Source of the DNA: Bacteroidota bacterium
GTDB taxonomy: Bacteria; Bacteroidota; Bacteroidia; Bacteroidales; JAAUTT01
Direction: 5' to 3'
Assembly: GCA_030706405.1 (NCBI GenBank)
Contig: JAUZOO010000020.1
Location: 1-39,548, forward strand
DNA length: 39,548 nucleotides
How positions within the stretch are numbered: position 1 is the first letter of the stretch; each line of letters opens with the position of its first letter. The notes under the pieces are model-generated. The model did not search any database. It saw only the letters and a list, made by a program, of their open reading frames with translations, and was not told the origin of the DNA. The position numbers were made by a program, and so were the translations under genes. Below are positions 17,704 to 27,709 of the stretch, one piece after another.

Positions 17704-19032
17704 TTATTTACTTGAAAATGCTTTATCGATGGCAGCCTTGACTAAGGGTTCCATTATTTTATATCCTTCAAGGTTGGGATGTACCCCATCTGTAACGAGT
17801 TCCTTTTTAAAGCCTTTCTTTCCGTCTACTACTGCAGAATAATAATCAATATAGCCCAATTTATTGTTTCCTGCATATTCCTTCAGCATTCCATTAAGTT
17901 TGAGAATAGACCTTGTAGGGTTAATGCCGGGATGCCATGGGAAAGATAATGCAGGCAACACTGAACATAAAATTACTTTAATGCCGTTGGCCCTGGCAAT
18001 TTCGTTCATTGAAATGATGTTGCCTGCTACATTTTCTAATTTTGACGGACCGGTATTTTCAGCAATGTCGTTAATACCCGCAAGTATCACTACAACTTGA
18101 GGGTGAAGGTTAACCACATCCTCCCGAAAGCGCACTAGCATTTGCGGCGTGGTTTGCCCACCTATTCCCCGATTGATATAATTGTTAGTTTTAAAGAAAT
18201 CCGGATCATTCTTTATCCAACCCTCAGTAATTGAATTGCCCAAGAAAACCACGCGTTTTTCGCCCAATGCCGGCGCCGGTATCTTCTCGTTGTCTGCTTC
18301 GAAACGTGTCAGCCAAGCCCAGTCTCTATGAAACAGGTCATCATAATATTTCCTTAAATTAGCCCAATCTTCGCTCTTCTTTTGCGCCTCTGTTTTTTCG
18401 TTGCTAATGGGTTTCATAAACCCGAGGCTTGCCATCCAATTAATCACCTCCGACGCTTTAACATCATCATTTACAACTTGTTGATGCAAGTGAATATCTG
18501 CTTTACCTCCGCGTTTACTCCAACTATTATAAAAGCTGAAAACTTCCTTATTTTTCTCATTACGAGCATCGATTAATAAAGGAGTGGTTGTTGAAACCTT
18601 AATTGGGGGCAATGTTCCAGGATCGATTATCCCAATAAACGCAGCCGAATTAAGATCTGTGATTAAACCACCTGCCACGTTTAACGTTAGAAGTCCGATT
18701 TTATTAGCTATGATTTGATAAGCGCTGACGTTGTTTTGTATGTATTCGAAAGCTTTGGCAACATCGTCCCGGGTGATCGCTGACTGCAAATTCTTAAGTT
18801 GAAAAGCCACACATCCCTTTTTTGTTAAAGCCGCAATGATTGAGCTATCAGTACCAGCAGAGCTGCAGATAACTATTGATGTACCTGTAGGGCTTGCAAG
18901 TGGGTCTGGCGGATAAAAAGTTAATGTAGCGTTTTTAGTTTGATTCGTATGAAGTGAAATAATCTTTGTTTGTGCTATACCGCAAATGGATAGGAACAAA
19001 GCAGTTGTAAAAAAAACGCCTCTTAAAAACAT
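17704..19032 (-). CDS. Secreted SGNH/GDSL hydrolase with a degenerate alpha/beta-hydrolase domain
   Basis: A 442-residue protein from the ATG at 19032 (MFLRGVFFTTALFLS, a signal peptide). The frame continues to 19119, but that start would place the signal internally. Residues 40-205 look like an alpha/beta-hydrolase core whose nucleophile elbow reads LNVAGG instead of GxSxGG. Residues 258-440 are a complete SGNH esterase: FLGNSITEGW (Ser267), RGIGGQT, LAGIND (Asn321) and TDGVHPN (Asp415, His418). Relatives are carbohydrate esterases acting on acetylated sugars. The first domain may now serve in binding only. Confidence 0.86.
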   Translation of the reverse strand: MFLRGVFFTTALFLSICGIAQTKIISLHTNQTKNATLTFYPPDPLASPTGTSIVICSSAGTDSSIIAALTKKGCVAFQLKNLQSAITRDDVAKAFEYIQNNVSAYQIIANKIGLLTLNVAGGLITDLNSAAFIGIIDPGTLPPIKVSTTTPLLIDARNEKNKEVFSFYNSWSKRGGKADIHLHQQVVNDDVKASEVINWMASLGFMKPISNEKTEAQKKSEDWANLRKYYDDLFHRDWAWLTRFEADNEKIPAPALGEKRVVFLGNSITEGWIKNDPDFFKTNNYINRGIGGQTTPQMLVRFREDVVNLHPQVVVILAGINDIAENTGPSKLENVAGNIISMNEIARANGIKVILCSVLPALSFPWHPGINPTRSILKLNGMLKEYAGNNKLGYIDYYSAVVDGKKGFKKELVTDGVHPNLEGYKIMEPLVKAAIDKAFSSK

Positions 19033-19164
19033 AATAAAAATTTTAGGTTTACAGCAATAAAGGCTAACGTGCCAAATATATAAAATAATAAAACGATTTA
19101 GCAAAATTATTGAAGACAATAGGCTTTATAAAAAAGCCCTTATATAACCTAATTATCACGAATA

Positions 19165-20037
19165 TTATTCCTGAGCCCCATTTTCTTTTGCAGTATCGAT
19201 CCAATGTTCCGCAAGACTTTTTGGATCGGCCCCGATACCGCGGGAAAGATGCAAGGCTACTCCCATTATTAAAACAGAAGCTTCATGCAATTCCTGGTTT
19301 GTTTGCAAAGCCCCAAATTTTTCTTGTGCTTTTAACTGGAGTAAATCATGATGCTTTTGAGCAAATGAAACCGAATTCTCCAAATCATCAGAAATTTCCG
19401 GAAGCATCAAGCAATCTATCCACTCCTGCCCTATCCTTTCGGCTAATACTTCCGGAGGTTCGTTTCCCATTACCCTCCAGAGTCGTAACGTTTTCTTATC
19501 TCCTGATTCAGCTAAGCCAGTATCGAGGAGTAGCATAAATGCGATATCCGCTAAATTTTGCATCAGTTCTAAATATTCATCCTGAGCCTTTTCAAATTCT
19601 CCAACCATCTGGTCTTTAAGACATTCGTCAACACTCAAATGAGGCAATGCGGAAACTTCCGGACATCCTTCCAAACACGGGAAATCATTTCCCTGATACA
19701 TATAGTGAACTTCTCCGCTTTGTATTTGCCTACCAAGTGGATATAACCGACAAGATAGCGGGCGCCCCAAATGTACGCTACATCCAAACTTATCGACATA
19801 CTGACTGCATGCTTGTTGCCCCTTCCATCCTATTTCTCCGTCAAACCGTAAACGAATTCCTCCAAACTCACAATAAAGGTCGCGAAATTCTCTTGGTGTA
19901 AGCTTTTTCTCCCTGGCAAGGCAGGCCAACTCCCACGGATTAAGCAACACCTGTTTCCCGTGACAGCATGTTCCGGTTCGTGAACAGGTAAGCGGTAATT
20001 TATCGTGAATATTGAGTTTGGTTGTTATCATAATCAT
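19165..20037 (-). CDS. YkgJ family cysteine-cluster protein
   Basis: A 290-residue cytoplasmic protein with the YkgJ/CxxCxxCC zinc- or iron-cluster pattern. The ligands lie in TCSRTGTCCHGK, the ACSQYVDKFGCSVHLGRP stretch, SCRLYPLG, and probably FPCLEGCP. The family occurs widely and its role is not established. The C-terminal half is helical with no motif. Two starts three codons apart (MIMIT) are equally possible. It lies between the SGNH gene and the TMEM143 gene on the same strand, with gaps of over 100 bases, so there is no clear operon. Confidence 0.88.
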   Translation of the reverse strand: MIMITTKLNIHDKLPLTCSRTGTCCHGKQVLLNPWELACLAREKKLTPREFRDLYCEFGGIRLRFDGEIGWKGQQACSQYVDKFGCSVHLGRPLSCRLYPLGRQIQSGEVHYMYQGNDFPCLEGCPEVSALPHLSVDECLKDQMVGEFEKAQDEYLELMQNLADIAFMLLLDTGLAESGDKKTLRLWRVMGNEPPEVLAERIGQEWIDCLMLPEISDDLENSVSFAQKHHDLLQLKAQEKFGALQTNQELHEASVLIMGVALHLSRGIGADPKSLAEHWIDTAKENGAQE

Positions 20038-20148
20038 TGGTCTGTTCTTGATGTATACGCCCGTTAAAATTTCAAAATGAACGAGTCCAAATCATGCAAC
20101 CGCTTTGAGGTTATATCAAATTTGCAAAAGTTGCAGTATTGGGCACGA

Positions 20149-21393
20149 TTAATCTACGGTTACTGTTTTTTGGTTATACTCAAATATTCCATCCCATATC
20201 TCATCTACCCTGACAAGCGCTTGGTCTAAAGGAATCACGTCCCATTTACCATTGGTTTCGGTTCCAAGTCCAATATTTCTTAGTTTATATAAAGCATCCT
20301 CTACATCAAAATCGAGAACTGTATTTAGCTTTGTTTTAAACCATGATTCAATCTGATGATCGAGTTCTTCGGCGGTCAAGGGGTGTTTGCTTCTGTTTAA
20401 AAATGCATACGCCAAAATTGTTTCTTTAAGCTCTTCCTCCTCCGAAGAGTTTAACAACGAATAGAATGCCCCGCTATTATTCCCCAAATTCTTAAAGTAA
20501 AGACTATCGGAAAGCATTTTGGAATATTTTATTTTCTTATTCACAAAGCTACTGTACTGACGGAACAAGTAACCACCCAATACGCCAAGTGCGATGAGTC
20601 CGTGGTTCAGCGAGGTTTTGCTATTCAACAAATTCATCGATTCGCCCGATTTGTAGGCCGCATACATTCCAACCAGGGCTGGTACTACCTTGGTGCTTAA
20701 TAACGAAAGTCCACCACCAACACCTGGAACCCAAAACAATAATTTATCGGTGGTCGACATTTTAGGAACTGCATTCGGGAATATCGTTTCGAGATCGTTT
20801 TTAGGAACGCGTTTAAATATCTTTAGCACGATACACCCCGGATCAAACGGCAGTTTACTTAAGCGGACCTTCTTTTCGTTAAAATAATCGGCATCGTTAT
20901 AATTGAGATATATCATTACACGGTCATAGTATTCAAATTCTATTTCTTTCTTCCAGAAAAAGAATTTAGTAACCGTTTCCTTTGTTGTATGATGCCCTCT
21001 GACGTGTATCCCGTAATCGTTAAAATCATTAAAGTCAACCGCAAGTTTTAGGCCGATCAAATCCGAATCGTTAAAAGCGGCTTCAATTATTTCCTGGTTA
21101 ACCTGAACATAATTGCCGCGTTCAAGAACTTTAAGCAGCGTTTCTTTAAACATCGAAAAATCGCTTTTACCAGTAAATGCGGCCCGTTCCTGTGGGCTCA
21201 AATCAGGGTCGAAAAGGGCATAGTTCTGCTTTAATTTACGAATAAGGTTAAAGGCTTCGTAGTGAAAGTAATGCTCAAGTATATCGAATAGCTTTTTGAA
21301 ATCTTCTACTTTCTTCTTATCTGCAGTATATTCTGCTATTTGTTGTTCGAGTAAGAATTCCTTATCAAAAGGAATATACTGCTCTTGTTTCAT
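20149..21393 (-). CDS. TMEM143/DUF3754 family membrane protein
   Basis: A 414-residue protein of the TMEM143 (DUF3754) family, named after a human mitochondrial protein of unknown function. The long soluble N-terminal part includes the family block FFFWKKEIEFEYYDRVMIYL. Two hydrophobic segments lie near residues 215-270 (WVPGVGGGLSLLSTKVVPAL and GLIALGVLGGYLF). A C-terminal helical region has YYSLL/ILAYAFL-type motifs and LDFDVEDALYKLRN. A good promoter lies just upstream, so the gene is probably monocistronic. Confidence 0.87.
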   Translation of the reverse strand: MKQEQYIPFDKEFLLEQQIAEYTADKKKVEDFKKLFDILEHYFHYEAFNLIRKLKQNYALFDPDLSPQERAAFTGKSDFSMFKETLLKVLERGNYVQVNQEIIEAAFNDSDLIGLKLAVDFNDFNDYGIHVRGHHTTKETVTKFFFWKKEIEFEYYDRVMIYLNYNDADYFNEKKVRLSKLPFDPGCIVLKIFKRVPKNDLETIFPNAVPKMSTTDKLLFWVPGVGGGLSLLSTKVVPALVGMYAAYKSGESMNLLNSKTSLNHGLIALGVLGGYLFRQYSSFVNKKIKYSKMLSDSLYFKNLGNNSGAFYSLLNSSEEEELKETILAYAFLNRSKHPLTAEELDHQIESWFKTKLNTVLDFDVEDALYKLRNIGLGTETNGKWDVIPLDQALVRVDEIWDGIFEYNQKTVTVD

Positions 21394-21430
21394 ATTGCTG
21401 CTGTCAAAATAATAATTGGCTTAAAAATAA

Positions 21431-21458
21431 CAAAGGTAGTGGTTATACTGACATACAA
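21431..21458 (-). promoter_or_regulatory. Promoter of the TMEM143 gene
   Basis: On the minus strand TTG (21458-21456) and TACCTTTG (21438-21431) are separated by 17 bases. Both match the Bacteroidota consensus exactly. Transcription should start about 30 bases before the ATG at 21393. Confidence 0.55.
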
Positions 21459-21634
21459 TGTTTGGATGGACAACATTGACGCAAAACTATAAAACGTTGC
21501 CAAACTTGCAAATTGTGCGGAATTAAAAATATGCGACGCTAAACCCACATGATTATAAGTCTATATGATAAAGCTTAGGCCCGACATCATATAAAACAAG
21601 ACGAACTCTTCAACGTCAATCTTAAAGGCTTATT

Positions 21635-24202
21635 TTATTTCACGGTTAAGTGTTTGTTTAGTACAGATAGCAATACATCTCGTTTTGTTGGCTTGCTTAC
21701 ATAATCGACACAACCTACGTTTAAGGCTTTTTCTTTCTCTCCTTGTGTGGCATAGGCGGTTTGGGCGACAATTTTCAATTGCGGCTTGCGTTGCCCTATT
21801 TGCCGTATGGCTTCGTAGCCATCTATATTGGGCAGGCGAATATCCATCAATATTAAATCTATTTGTTGGGACAGAGATATTTCAACGGCTTCTTCGCCAT
21901 TAGCAGCTTGCACGATATTTAATCCACCAATACCAGACAGGACTTCCTTTATATATTCAGCGTTATACGGGTCGTCTTCGACAATGAGTACAGTTTTACC
22001 AGTAAAATTCCCCTCGTTTATGTTTTCAACAATTAATGGTTGACGAGGTAAAGGTTGTACCGGATTGTATGGGATTGTGAAAGAAAAAGTGCTGCCTTTA
22101 AGAGGTTCTGATTCGAGAAACACCTGGCCTCCCAACAAACCCACCAACGCTTTTACGATAGGTAAGCCCAACCCTGTGCCTCCAATGTTCATTTTAGCAC
22201 CTTGCTGTAACTGGGCAAAACGTTCAAAAATGAATTGCTGTTTATCGGAAGGTATGCCTATGCCAGTATCGGACACGTAAAACAGGAGGTTGTGGTTTTC
22301 ATCGAGTTTACATCCGTATTCTATTTGGCCTTCATCGGTGAATTTGAACGCATTGCTGATGAGGTTGATAAATATTTGTTTGAGTTTAACCTTGTCGGTC
22401 ATCACTATATTTTGTCCCTGAGCACAAGATGCATGTAAACTGAATTTTATTTGTTGCTTGCCTATACGTTTCTGATATTCACTAAAAAAAGAGTTTAAGT
22501 CGGCAAATAATTCGCTCAAATTTGTTTCTTCGAAATTAACAGGCAACTGCCCGGATTCTATTTTTGAAATATCGAGTATGTCGTTTATTATATCGAGCAA
22601 ATCGTTGCAGCGTTGGCTGATAATGTCAGTAAAGTCTTTGAGTTTGGCTTTGTCGTTGGCTTTATCGAACAGTAAACTGGAAAAGCCTACGATGGCATTC
22701 ATGGGCGTACGTATTTCGTGGCTCATGTTCTGAAGGAAAGCAGTTTTGAGGCGATCACTTTCTTCGGCTTTTTCTTTGGCTTTTAATAGTTCAATTTCAG
22801 CCCCCTTGCGGTCGGTGATGTCATGAACAGAACCCACAAGGTACGAGCAATGTCCTTTGTTGTCAAAAACAGGAGCAATACGTACTTCTCCAACCAACCG
22901 TCCGGTAGGATAATCTGTAGTTTCTTCCCATATTAACATTGTACGCTCTAAAATGGCCTTTCTATATTTCTCAAGTACCAAAGAAAGTGATGGATCAGGA
23001 ATAACTTCGTTTACTAATTTTCCAATAACACTGTCCTCACTGATCCCTGTAATATTGCAAAACGCTTTGTTAACTGAAATAAAGCGGTAACACCCGTCGC
23101 CTTCAACTGCTAAATGAAAGATGATATCGCCAACCGTATTGTAAATTGAGTTGAGCATGCGTTCGTTTTCTTCAGCTCGTTTTTTGGCATTGTACAGTTC
23201 TTCATTTGCTTGGTTGAGTTCTTCATTTATTTGCTGGTATTCTTCGTTTTGAGCTTCAATCTCATCGGTTTTTTCTTTAATCAAAAGATCAGCTTGCTTT
23301 CGCTCGGTAATATCGCGGGCCACAGAATGAAAAAGAATTTTCCCTTTAAACATGGTTATATTAGTACTTAATTCAATTGGGATTATCCGTCCATCTTTCG
23401 TAACGTGTTCCGTTTCAACTACGACATGTTTTTGGCTGATTATTTCCTGTATTCTTGACGTGAGCGATTGTTTTGCCTTTTCGGAATTAATGTCGGCAGG
23501 TGTTTTAGTCAACAGTTCCTCCCGTGTGTATCCCAATCGTTTGCAGGCAACATCATTTACAAGGATAAATTTACCTAATGTACCGTCTTCATTTAATTCG
23601 GATGTAAATAAAGCATCGTTTAGGCTTTCGTATAACATCCGGTAGGTTTCTTCGCTTTCTCGTAAGGTGTCATTCAAATTTATTAATTCCAGCCTCTGCA
23701 ATGTCATATCACTGATTAGCTGGGTCATATTAAGCAAAAACTCCATTACAATTTTCACTTTTTCTTCAGAAATAACGGGTACATCTCCCAGTGCTTTAAG
23801 GTAAACAGACTCATTAAAACCAAATTTTGCTGCTTGTTTCTGAAAAAAAGTATAGTCTGGCTTATCAATAAAGAATTGTCCGGAAAATAAGTTAGCAATA
23901 TGTTCACCCTTGATTTTAATGGGTACCGCAACGTCCACCAACCCATTTAAACATTTGTAAAAATGGTAATTCTCGCCCTTACTCATTTCTCTGGCTAATA
24001 CCGTATCGCTAATGGTACACTTTTTTGAAGTTTCAGAATTTACACGATGAAAATCAGTACATATTTGTCGCCACCCAGATTTTGACAAAACGTTACCATC
24101 AAGATCCAGAATGGCAGTTACAAATCCTGTTGATTGGTTAAACCCTTCAAGCAGTGTATTAACTTTATCAAAATCGATATATTCTAAAATTTTCGTTTTC
24201 AT
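21635..24202 (-). CDS. PocR-PAS-PAS hybrid histidine kinase/response regulator
   Basis: An 855-residue cytoplasmic sensor with no membrane helix. The order is PocR-type sensory domain (about 5-165; cysteines in ICTDFHR and SKKCTIS), PAS (about 180-305), coiled coil (305-345), PAS (about 345-470), HisKA with His495 ([11 protein letters not shown]), HATPase with intact [17 protein letters not shown] and GTGLGLPI, and a receiver with Asp787 (ILMDIRLPN). PocR domains bind small hydrocarbon derivatives or metals in other proteins; the signal here is unknown. It is the last gene before the cassette region, and its target is not encoded nearby. Confidence 0.92.
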   Translation of the reverse strand: MKTKILEYIDFDKVNTLLEGFNQSTGFVTAILDLDGNVLSKSGWRQICTDFHRVNSETSKKCTISDTVLAREMSKGENYHFYKCLNGLVDVAVPIKIKGEHIANLFSGQFFIDKPDYTFFQKQAAKFGFNESVYLKALGDVPVISEEKVKIVMEFLLNMTQLISDMTLQRLELINLNDTLRESEETYRMLYESLNDALFTSELNEDGTLGKFILVNDVACKRLGYTREELLTKTPADINSEKAKQSLTSRIQEIISQKHVVVETEHVTKDGRIIPIELSTNITMFKGKILFHSVARDITERKQADLLIKEKTDEIEAQNEEYQQINEELNQANEELYNAKKRAEENERMLNSIYNTVGDIIFHLAVEGDGCYRFISVNKAFCNITGISEDSVIGKLVNEVIPDPSLSLVLEKYRKAILERTMLIWEETTDYPTGRLVGEVRIAPVFDNKGHCSYLVGSVHDITDRKGAEIELLKAKEKAEESDRLKTAFLQNMSHEIRTPMNAIVGFSSLLFDKANDKAKLKDFTDIISQRCNDLLDIINDILDISKIESGQLPVNFEETNLSELFADLNSFFSEYQKRIGKQQIKFSLHASCAQGQNIVMTDKVKLKQIFINLISNAFKFTDEGQIEYGCKLDENHNLLFYVSDTGIGIPSDKQQFIFERFAQLQQGAKMNIGGTGLGLPIVKALVGLLGGQVFLESEPLKGSTFSFTIPYNPVQPLPRQPLIVENINEGNFTGKTVLIVEDDPYNAEYIKEVLSGIGGLNIVQAANGEEAVEISLSQQIDLILMDIRLPNIDGYEAIRQIGQRKPQLKIVAQTAYATQGEKEKALNVGCVDYVSKPTKRDVLLSVLNKHLTVK

Positions 24203-24639
24203 TATATCATGGCAGTTAATTCTCTGGTCCCATTTTCATTACAAATACTTCCCATCACTTCGGCAAATAAATCATTACCAATTTACAAATTAAAGTTATA
24301 GTATAATTTTTATAATTCATTACCAATTCTTATTCTGCCTAACGTTATTTTGAATTACACATAGTCAATTAGTTGCAAATTGGACATCTTTATTAGTTAT
24401 TTCCAATTTATCAATTTGTTTTGACTGCGTTTGATCATTTCAAGTTTTCTTTTCCGGGCGATGAAAAATGACCCTCGAGATTGATGTAAGGGACTTGTTT
24501 AACTACCATATTCCAAATTATCACAGCATCTTTAGGTGGTTTGATGCCTTCTCCTGTAACGACACCGATGGTTCAGTTTTACAACCTCCATCATCTCAAT
24601 TACAGCATGCAAGTTACCTTGCTTCTTGACACAATAAAA
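24203..24639. other. Intergenic region with a probable gene remnant
   Basis: More than 400 bases without an intact gene lie between the PocR kinase start and the first decayed repeat. The left part is AT-rich and should hold the kinase promoter, though I find no clean TAnnTTTG box. The right part contains the short protein-like frame described separately. The region looks like the border between the stable chromosome and the cassette array. Confidence 0.5.
24435..24572 (-). pseudogene. Possible 45-codon gene remnant
   Basis: Between two in-frame stops the minus strand encodes about 45 residues with protein-like composition, beginning TIGVVTGEGIKPPKDAV and ending GHFSSPGKENLK. No start codon precedes it. 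I do not recognise the family. It may be the tail of a decayed cassette gene or chance coding. Confidence 0.3.
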
Positions 24640-24746
24640 AACGATGAGGATTTCGTGACTGCATCAGTATCAACCGTTACAAAACTTGTCAGCGAGAACC
24701 AAACCCACACAACCACCTAAAAATCATTGATGTACAAACCTTTATT
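24640..24746 (-). repeat. attC-like repeat 1, decayed
   Basis: This copy shares with the repeats at 25680 and 38431 the interior blocks GGATTTCGtGaCTGC, GTATCAACCGtTAC and CTTGtCAGCGAG, in the same order and spacing. The left palindrome arm is shortened and the right arm is eroded, ending in ATTAGCGG in place of GTTAGC. It lies directly 3' of the HTH gene. Confidence 0.55.
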
Positions 24747-24972
24747 AGCGGTTCGTTGTTTTTTCTTTGTCGGTTACATATTCCAAAATATCCCCTGGTT
24801 GACAGTCTAATGCCTTACAAATTGCCTCTAAGGTACTAAAACGAATTGCTTTCGCTTTCCCGGTCTTTAAGATAGAAAGGTTAGATAATGTCAAATCAAC
24901 TCTTTCAGAAAGTTCATTCAGCGAAATTTTTCGCTTTGCCATCATCACGTCTAAGTTCACAATAATGGGCAT
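24745..24972 (-). CDS. HTH transcriptional regulator, YozG/Cro type
   Basis: A 75-residue single-domain Xre/Cro-like regulator. The helix-turn-helix spans SLNELSERVDLTLSNLSILK, followed by AIRFSTLEAICKALDCQPGD, the classic fourth and fifth helices. The tail is short and charged. It starts 3 bases after the stop of the DUF2975 membrane gene and is co-transcribed with it. DUF2975/HTH pairs are common in Firmicutes and Bacteroidota, and the HTH is thought to control the pair. Its stop overlaps the edge of repeat 1, so little non-coding DNA remains in the cassette. Confidence 0.9.
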   Translation of the reverse strand: MPIIVNLDVMMAKRKISLNELSERVDLTLSNLSILKTGKAKAIRFSTLEAICKALDCQPGDILEYVTDKEKTTNR

Positions 24973-24975
24973 AGC

Positions 24976-25455
24976 TTAAATTGTTAAGTCATTTTCAGTT
25001 TTTATATCTACAGCATTTTGCAAGATTTTTTCAAACACTCCCACAGCCGCTGAAACTGCAATAAATATAAAAGTAACTACGGTACACATTGCAAGAAAAC
25101 CGGCAGGGTCGTCTTCTTTATTATGAAATATCTTTATGTATAATCCTGCCATCGCAATTAACATGCTTAATATGATTGTGCAATATTTTATGCTTCTTAA
25201 AGTTCTTACCGCGTTTGGTGAGAACAATTTATTTTGTTTGATATATCCGAGTAATTTGAATGCTTTATATAATGCAACAAAAAAAGCGATTGATGAGGCA
25301 TATCCATACAAGATGAATGGATCACAGTAAATGCTGAACAGGTCTAAGTTCTGAGCTCTTCTTTCGGTCAATGGAAACCGAATCATAATGAAAAGTGCCA
25401 CAATACCGATAAGCACGAGGACTGCCTGAAGAAATATTATTGAAATTCTTTTCAT
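24976..25455 (-). CDS. DUF2975 membrane protein
   Basis: A 159-residue protein with four membrane helices (about 8-25, 50-68, 90-108, 120-143), matching the DUF2975 layout. FILYGYASSIAFFVALYKAFKLL and the preceding D/F-rich loop are typical. The function is unknown; the constant partner is a small Cro-type HTH, which follows here. The promoter upstream is one of the best in the window, so this two-gene cassette appears to carry its own promoter. Confidence 0.88.
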   Translation of the reverse strand: MKRISIIFLQAVLVLIGIVALFIMIRFPLTERRAQNLDLFSIYCDPFILYGYASSIAFFVALYKAFKLLGYIKQNKLFSPNAVRTLRSIKYCTIILSMLIAMAGLYIKIFHNKEDDPAGFLAMCTVVTFIFIAVSAAVGVFEKILQNAVDIKTENDLTI

Positions 25456-25484
25456 AATGTTTTAACGAATTTTAAGTTATACGA

Positions 25485-25514
25485 CAAAACTAACAATTAT
25501 TTATCGATAAACAA
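25485..25514 (-). promoter_or_regulatory. Promoter of the DUF2975-HTH cassette
   Basis: On the minus strand TTG (25514-25512) and TAGTTTTG (25492-25485) are 19 bases apart, an exact fit to the Bacteroidota consensus. Transcription should begin about 25 bases before the ATG at 25455. Confidence 0.62.
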
Positions 25515-25679
25515 TAAATAATTACCGCTATTCAAAAAACACCCATTACTTCAGCTCTATCAAAATTGAAATCTTTCCAAATTAACGATTTGGCTTTTCA
25601 TTTTAAAGCCTAAATACGAAGTGTGGTTTTGAATTATTCGAGATTGTCCGTATCAAATGACTGTCCTGCAATGAACACG

Positions 25680-25802
25680 AACTGCGTCAGTATGAAATGT
25701 TGGGGATTTCGGAGCTGCAAACTTACCAACCGATAAGAACCTTGTTAGCGAAGGCTACACTTACCAAACAAACTAAACGTCAAATCTTTACAACCAGCCA
25801 TT
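25680..25802 (-). repeat. attC-like repeat 2, partly decayed
   Basis: The left arm and interior closely match the repeat at 38431: GTATGAAAtGTTGGGG, TTTCGGAGCTGC, ACCAACCGATAaGAACCTTG and AGCGA. The right arm has drifted. From AAC (25680) to the right core (ATT, 25800) the length is 123 bases, the same as the intact copies. Confidence 0.72.
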
Positions 25803-25822
25803 AGCGGTAACGTTTCTATCTG

Positions 25823-26743
25823 TTAGTTAAATGAATGTCTGAATTCCAAAGGTGATATTTGGGTTTTCTTCTTAAAAAACCTACTAAAACTTTGTGAGTG
25901 TTCAAATCCCAACTCAAAAGCAATTTCACTAATTGAAAGATGAGTGGAGGATAGCTTTTCTTTTGCTTTTTCAATCAGCTTTTCGTGGATATGCTGTTGT
26001 GTGTTCATTCCTGTTAACGATTTTAGTAATGAGCCTAAATATCCGGTTGAAATATTAAGTCGCTCTGATACATACTGAACTGTTGGCAATCCATTATTTA
26101 TCAAATCGGTACTACTCATATATTCTCCAAGCAAGGTTTCGAGTTGTTCCAATATTTGATGGCTCGACTTTTTGCGGGTAATAAACTGACGTTGATAAAA
26201 ACGCTCTGCATAATTGAGCAAAGTTTCAATCTGTGATATGATAATGTTTTGACTAAACTTATCAATATTGTTTTGGTACTCCTGCCGGATATTGTTTACG
26301 ATACCATCAAGTACCTTTTCTTCCTTCTCTGAAAGAAACAACGCCTCTGTAATTGCATAGCCGAAAAACTCATATTGCTTTATGGTTTTGGCCAACGATG
26401 TATTCCAGATAAAATCGGGATGAATAAGCAGCATCCAACCGGAGCGTTTGTTTGTAGGGGAATTATCTTTCTCAATTTTCAACAGCTGATGTGGTGCCAT
26501 AAACGACATCACACCTTCGTCATGGTCGTATGTTTGTTGTCCATATTTCAGTTTGCCGATCAATCCTTTTTTTACAGAAATTAAATAAAAATCGAACAAT
26601 AAACCTCCGCTTTCGTCCTTATCCGAAGCTTGCACTACAGCGTAATCAATCACACTAATAAGCGGATGCTCTGGAGAAGGCAACCCCCTGAGTTGATGAA
26701 ACTCACGAATACTCTTAATATTTAAAGGCTTTTTGATATTCAT
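25823..26743 (-). CDS. AraC family transcriptional regulator
   Basis: A 306-residue regulator. The N-terminal cupin-like region (about 30-120, LLFDFYLISVKKGLIGKLKYG) is of the type found in Bacteroidota AraC proteins. The C-terminal double HTH (about 205-306) contains YVSERLNISTGYLGSLLK and SISEIAFELGFEHSQSFSRF, with the final PLEFR. It lies in the same cassette as the reductase at 26834-27709 and probably regulates it. A hairpin separates the two genes. A TAnnTTTG match sits only 5 bases before the ATG, which I do not take as its promoter. Confidence 0.92.
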   Translation of the reverse strand: MNIKKPLNIKSIREFHQLRGLPSPEHPLISVIDYAVVQASDKDESGGLLFDFYLISVKKGLIGKLKYGQQTYDHDEGVMSFMAPHQLLKIEKDNSPTNKRSGWMLLIHPDFIWNTSLAKTIKQYEFFGYAITEALFLSEKEEKVLDGIVNNIRQEYQNNIDKFSQNIIISQIETLLNYAERFYQRQFITRKKSSHQILEQLETLLGEYMSSTDLINNGLPTVQYVSERLNISTGYLGSLLKSLTGMNTQQHIHEKLIEKAKEKLSSTHLSISEIAFELGFEHSQSFSRFFKKKTQISPLEFRHSFN

Positions 26744-26778
26744 ACATTCAAATTTACAAATTGAAATTGTATTGAATA

Positions 26779-26822
26779 AATTTCCCCACAGATTATACCG
26801 TTTATAGAACTGCGGGGAATTT
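26779..26822 (-). terminator. Terminator between the reductase and AraC genes
   Basis: TTTCCCCACAG pairs with CTGCGGGGAA (one G-U pair) around an 18-base loop. On the minus strand it is followed by a T-rich run (AAATTTATTC). It lies just after the stop of the NAD-binding reductase gene. Confidence 0.6.
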
Positions 26823-26833
26823 ATGACATAAGC

Positions 26834-27709
26834 TTAGAAATAATTTTCGTCCATATCTTGCAGTAAATTTAGCTCCCTGGGTTGCCAACTTAATTGCTGT
26901 TGGGTTTGTAAAGCGGTAGCAGGGCTATCAAAGCCAATAAATCCGCTCATCCATTCAAAATGTTGGGCAATCTTCTCGTTGCTTACCGAAACAACCGGAA
27001 GATTTAGCTTTTTGCCAATAAATTCTGCAATGTTTTTTACAGAAACCCCTTGATCTCCAATGGCATTATATAAAGCTCCTTTCTGTGATTTCTCGATTGC
27101 CAGGCGAAACACTTTGGCTGCATCAAAGCGATGTACAGCTGGCCATCGATTGCTTCCATCGTTAGGATAAGCTGACACCCCATTTTTCTTCGCCTGCCCA
27201 ATAATGAACGGTACGAAACCTTTATCGCCTTTGCCATGTACCGATGGTGGTAACCGCACTACCGATGCATTGATACCTTCGGCAGCTAAAGTTAAAGCAG
27301 CAACTTCTGAACCACGTGGACCGTGTTGACTGATACTTGCTTCGGTAATAAACTCACCTGTTTTGAAAAGTCCCAGAATACCTGCGGTTACAATCAAGGG
27401 TTTATTCGTTCCTTTTAATGCTTCTCCTAATGCATAAATAGCCGCTTTATCAACATCGCTTGCTTTTGCGAACTGCGTAAAGTCGTGAATAAATGCGGTG
27501 TGAATTACCCCATCAGCCTGCAATGCTCCTTGCTTCAAAATTTCCAAATCTTCAAGACTGCCCATTAATGGTTCTGCTCCTGTATTGCTGATTGCTTCAG
27601 CGGAAACTTCGCTACGAGCTAAACCAACAACCTGATGTCCTGCAGTTATTAACTCTTCAACTACGGCTGAGCCTATAAAGCCCGATGCTCCTGTTACAAA
27701 TATTTTCAT
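26834..27709 (-). CDS. NAD(P)-binding SDR-like reductase/epimerase
   Basis: A 291-residue extended/atypical short-chain dehydrogenase. The Rossmann start is MKIFVTGASGFIGSAVVEEL, with the second strand in VVGLARS, which suggests NADP(H) use. The canonical YxxxK pair is not visible where expected (EASISQHGPRGSEVAAL), so it may belong to the atypical group. The WPAVHRFDAAKVFRLAIE block is typical of these NAD-dependent epimerase/dehydratase homologues. The substrate is unknown. Its partner is the AraC regulator downstream, a frequent pairing for resistance- or redox-type enzymes. Confidence 0.88.
   Translation of the reverse strand: MKIFVTGASGFIGSAVVEELITAGHQVVGLARSEVSAEAISNTGAEPLMGSLEDLEILKQGALQADGVIHTAFIHDFTQFAKASDVDKAAIYALGEALKGTNKPLIVTAGILGLFKTGEFITEASISQHGPRGSEVAALTLAAEGINASVVRLPPSVHGKGDKGFVPFIIGQAKKNGVSAYPNDGSNRWPAVHRFDAAKVFRLAIEKSQKGALYNAIGDQGVSVKNIAEFIGKKLNLPVVSVSNEKIAQHFEWMSGFIGFDSPATALQTQQQLSWQPRELNLLQDMDENYF

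Noticed and set aside
26749-26756. TAAATTTG before the AraC gene
   Set aside because: Again only 5 bases from the start codon and with no TTG 17-23 bases upstream.
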